Shown one piece after another: positions 62,623 through 64,000 of a stretch of DNA of 64,000 nucleotides. The stretch lies in assembly GCA_030684575.1 (NCBI GenBank), contig JAUXVD010000008.1, positions 930,001-994,000 of the forward strand, written 5' to 3'. Within the stretch, counting starts at the first letter, position 1; each line of letters starts with the position of its first letter. This stretch comes from Nitrospirota bacterium (GTDB lineage Bacteria; Nitrospirota; Nitrospiria; Nitrospirales; Nitrospiraceae). The notes below the pieces were generated by a model. The model searched no databases. It saw only the letters and a program-made list of their open reading frames with translations, and was not told the origin of the DNA. Both the position numbers and the translations under genes were made by a program.

Positions 62623-63624
62623 ATGAAGCAAGAGTCAGGGCTATTCTCGGCGGATCAGTTGAAGCTTGATGTCAGCAAAGAGGCAGACCGAATTGGTGTG
62701 TTCATGCGGGAAGGCGTGTTCAAACAGCTCAAGCGAAAAGGAGTGGTGGTCGGACTCTCCGGAGGCATCGACAGCAGCGCGGTCGCCGCCCTTTCGGTTC
62801 ATGCCTTGGGGGCCGATCGCGTGGTGGGCATATTCATGCCTGAATCGGATTCTTCAGACGATAGCCTGCGCTTGGGGCAGCTACTGGCCAAAAAGCTTGG
62901 GATTCGAACGTTCAAAGAAGATATCTCCGGCATTCTACAGGGGGCTGAATGTTATCGGCGACGTGACGAGGCGATCAAGGCTGTCGTCCCGCAATACCAT
63001 GCAGGGTATAAATCCAAGCTGGTGCTCTCCTCTCTCGATAGTTCGGAGTTCAGGATCTCGTATGTGGTGGTTCAGGATCCCGAGGGCAAGCAGACGAAGG
63101 TGCGGCTCACGGCCGATGCATTTTTGGCGCTTGTTGCCGCGACGAATTTCAAGCAGCGGACAAGAAAGATGATGGAGTACTACTACGCCGACCGCTTCCT
63201 CTATGCGGTTGGAGGAACGCCCAATCGTCTCGAATACGACCAGGGATTTTTCGTGAAAAATGGAGATGGCTCCGCAGATATCAAGCCCATCGCGCATTTA
63301 TATAAGTCGCAGGTGTACCAGATTGCTCGATTCCTCGGGGTTCCAGAAGAAATCCTGAACCGTCCTCCGACAACCGACACCTATTCATTGGCACAATCCC
63401 AAGAGGAATTCTATTTCTCTCTGCCCTACGACAAGATGGATCTCTGTCTCTACGCAAAGGACCGGCAGATTCCGGCAGCGGCCGTGGCCGTGGCGGCAGG
63501 GTTGACGGCTGCGCAGGTTGATCGGGTCTATCGCGACATCGATGCGAAGCGTGCCGTTGCGCGATATCTACATATGGAGCCGTTATTGATTGAAGCGGTC
63601 GGCGACGTTGGGAAACCCTCCTAG
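62623..63624 (+). CDS. NAD-synthetase-like (NadE-family) ammonia-dependent ligase
   Basis: A 333-residue protein with the NadE-like PP-loop VVVGLSGGIDSSAVAALSVH near residue 45, YADRFLYAVGGTPNRLEYDQ and IKPIAHLYKSQVYQIARFLG of the NAD synthase fold. No glutaminase domain, so it would use free ammonia or ammonia from a partner such as the upstream amidotransferase. The unusual insert LSSLDSSEFRISYVVVQDPE separates the halves. In this EPS context it may amidate an acyl or sugar acid rather than make NAD; a housekeeping NadE role is the alternative. GGAGG upstream decides ATG 62623. Confidence 0.8.
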   Translation: MKQESGLFSADQLKLDVSKEADRIGVFMREGVFKQLKRKGVVVGLSGGIDSSAVAALSVHALGADRVVGIFMPESDSSDDSLRLGQLLAKKLGIRTFKEDISGILQGAECYRRRDEAIKAVVPQYHAGYKSKLVLSSLDSSEFRISYVVVQDPEGKQTKVRLTADAFLALVAATNFKQRTRKMMEYYYADRFLYAVGGTPNRLEYDQGFFVKNGDGSADIKPIAHLYKSQVYQIARFLGVPEEILNRPPTTDTYSLAQSQEEFYFSLPYDKMDLCLYAKDRQIPAAAVAVAAGLTAAQVDRVYRDIDAKRAVARYLHMEPLLIEAVGDVGKPS

Positions 63625-63884
63625 GTTTTTGTGGGACATGGCTTGTGGCTGAGGCCGGTGCGTTTCAGGTTTGGGACCGTTGAAAAGACTGTTTCAGTTC
63701 GAACCACAGCCTCACCCTTGGGGACAGATGTCACGAGCGTTCGCTCTCGCCTTGATGGCCAGTAGGGGAAGGAGCGGGCTTTGGCGATGATCACAGTGTA
63801 TGCGTCAAAGCCCGCACCCTTGATGGATATCGTTCTGCTTCGGCCGGCTGAATTGCAAAACTGGAATGGCAGGTGATACGGGAG
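63625..63884 (+). other. 260-bp spacer before the last gene
   Basis: Contains a third copy of TGGGGACAGAT (63719-63729) and several short frames (such as MITVYASKPAPLMDIVL near 63786), none supported. No terminator with a T-run is seen after the NadE-like gene. Confidence 0.35.
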
Positions 63885-64000
63885 ATGGCGCTGCAGTCTG
63901 ACCGATCCCTAACGCACTCTTGGGATGGGCTCGCGCGGATGAGAGTCTGTTTCGGCCATCAATCGGTTGGAGCGGACATCATGAAGGCGCTTTCGGCGCT
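63885..64000 (+). CDS. Start of a GHQSVG-motif (SGNH-hydrolase-like) protein, cut by window edge
   Basis: Open frame from at least 63852 to the window end; ATG 63885 or GTG 63873 could start it. It reads MALQSDRSLTHSWDG ... RMRVCFGHQSVGADIMKALSA. The FGHQSVG motif is familiar to me from SGNH/GDSL-like proteins in EPS contexts, but with about 38 residues the family is only suggested. No upstream ribosome-binding site is clear. Confidence 0.5.
   Translation, partial: MALQSDRSLTHSWDGLARMRVCFGHQSVGADIMKALSA

Noticed and set aside
62623-63624. Plain housekeeping nadE
   Set aside because: Not excluded, but the location in the EPS operon and the extra insert favour a specialised ligase; kept as alternative in the feature entry.

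Overview
The window is a gene-dense bacterial chromosome segment of about 64 kb. It is mostly G+C-rich, has short intergenic gaps, and carries standard Gram-negative envelope genes: a TonB-dependent receptor, Wza-like export proteins, outer-membrane barrels and lipoproteins. Protein content and organisation (class I FBPase beside a DhnA-type class I aldolase, a split gatC-panD-gatA-gatB region, an exosortase-A-like exopolysaccharide locus, recurring ~125-bp palindromic repeats after stop codons) remind me most of Nitrospira (Nitrospirota). That assignment is an inference from memory of such proteins; no rRNA gene is present to confirm it.

Layout. 0-8 kb (+): surface-polysaccharide genes: a 5'-truncated WecA/WbpL-type glycosyltransferase, an O-antigen ligase/polymerase-like protein, a CapD/WbpM-type nucleotide-sugar dehydratase, a KdsC-like phosphatase, manC and manB. 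Together they suggest supply of GDP-mannose and dehydrated UDP-sugars and polymer assembly on a lipid carrier. 8-15.5 kb (+): a DUF3108 protein, fbp, fba, an HtrA protease, a PIN-TRAM protein, ispD, ispF and cysE. 15.7-20.8 kb (mostly -): a PsiF-repeat protein, an amidase-truA pair, a YacP-like protein (+) and an aroG-tatD pair. 21-25 kb (+): a His-rich small exported protein, a TonB-dependent receptor, a His-rich secreted protein with a TonB C-terminal-like domain, and a PAP2 phosphatase. Next to these, on the minus strand, are a CobW-type GTPase and a CDF cation transporter, so the region looks like a metal-handling island. 27-32.5 kb (-): a tight operon tmk-holB-metG-exported beta protein-exported methyltransferase. 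32.6-47 kb (+): DUF502, glmU, glmS, gatC, panD, gatA, DUF948, YtxH, gatB, eno, ftsB, era, mgtE, recO, DUF971 and a lipoprotein, followed by glgA to 48.7 kb.

48.7-64 kb: a minus-strand lipoprotein and LuxR-type regulator, then a second, visibly more A+T-rich exopolysaccharide locus (+). It runs PilZ, two tandem Wza-like export proteins, an outer-membrane barrel, a Wzz/BY-kinase fusion, a polyprenyl glycosylphosphotransferase, a polysaccharide deacetylase, the remains of a NusG/RfaH-family antiterminator gene, an asparagine-synthase-like amidotransferase, an acyl carrier protein, an AMP-forming acyl ligase, an NAD-synthetase-like amide ligase and the start of a GHQSVG protein cut by the window edge. 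The protein set resembles exosortase-A-associated EPS loci, but no exosortase or PEP-CTERM protein is visible here.

The points most worth a second look are: the decayed NusG-like gene inside the EPS locus (57741-58200); the repeat family whose outer end supplies the TAG stop of the preceding gene; the His-rich protein / receptor / soluble TonB-CTD trio; and the amidotransferase-ACP-ligase-NadE-like module.
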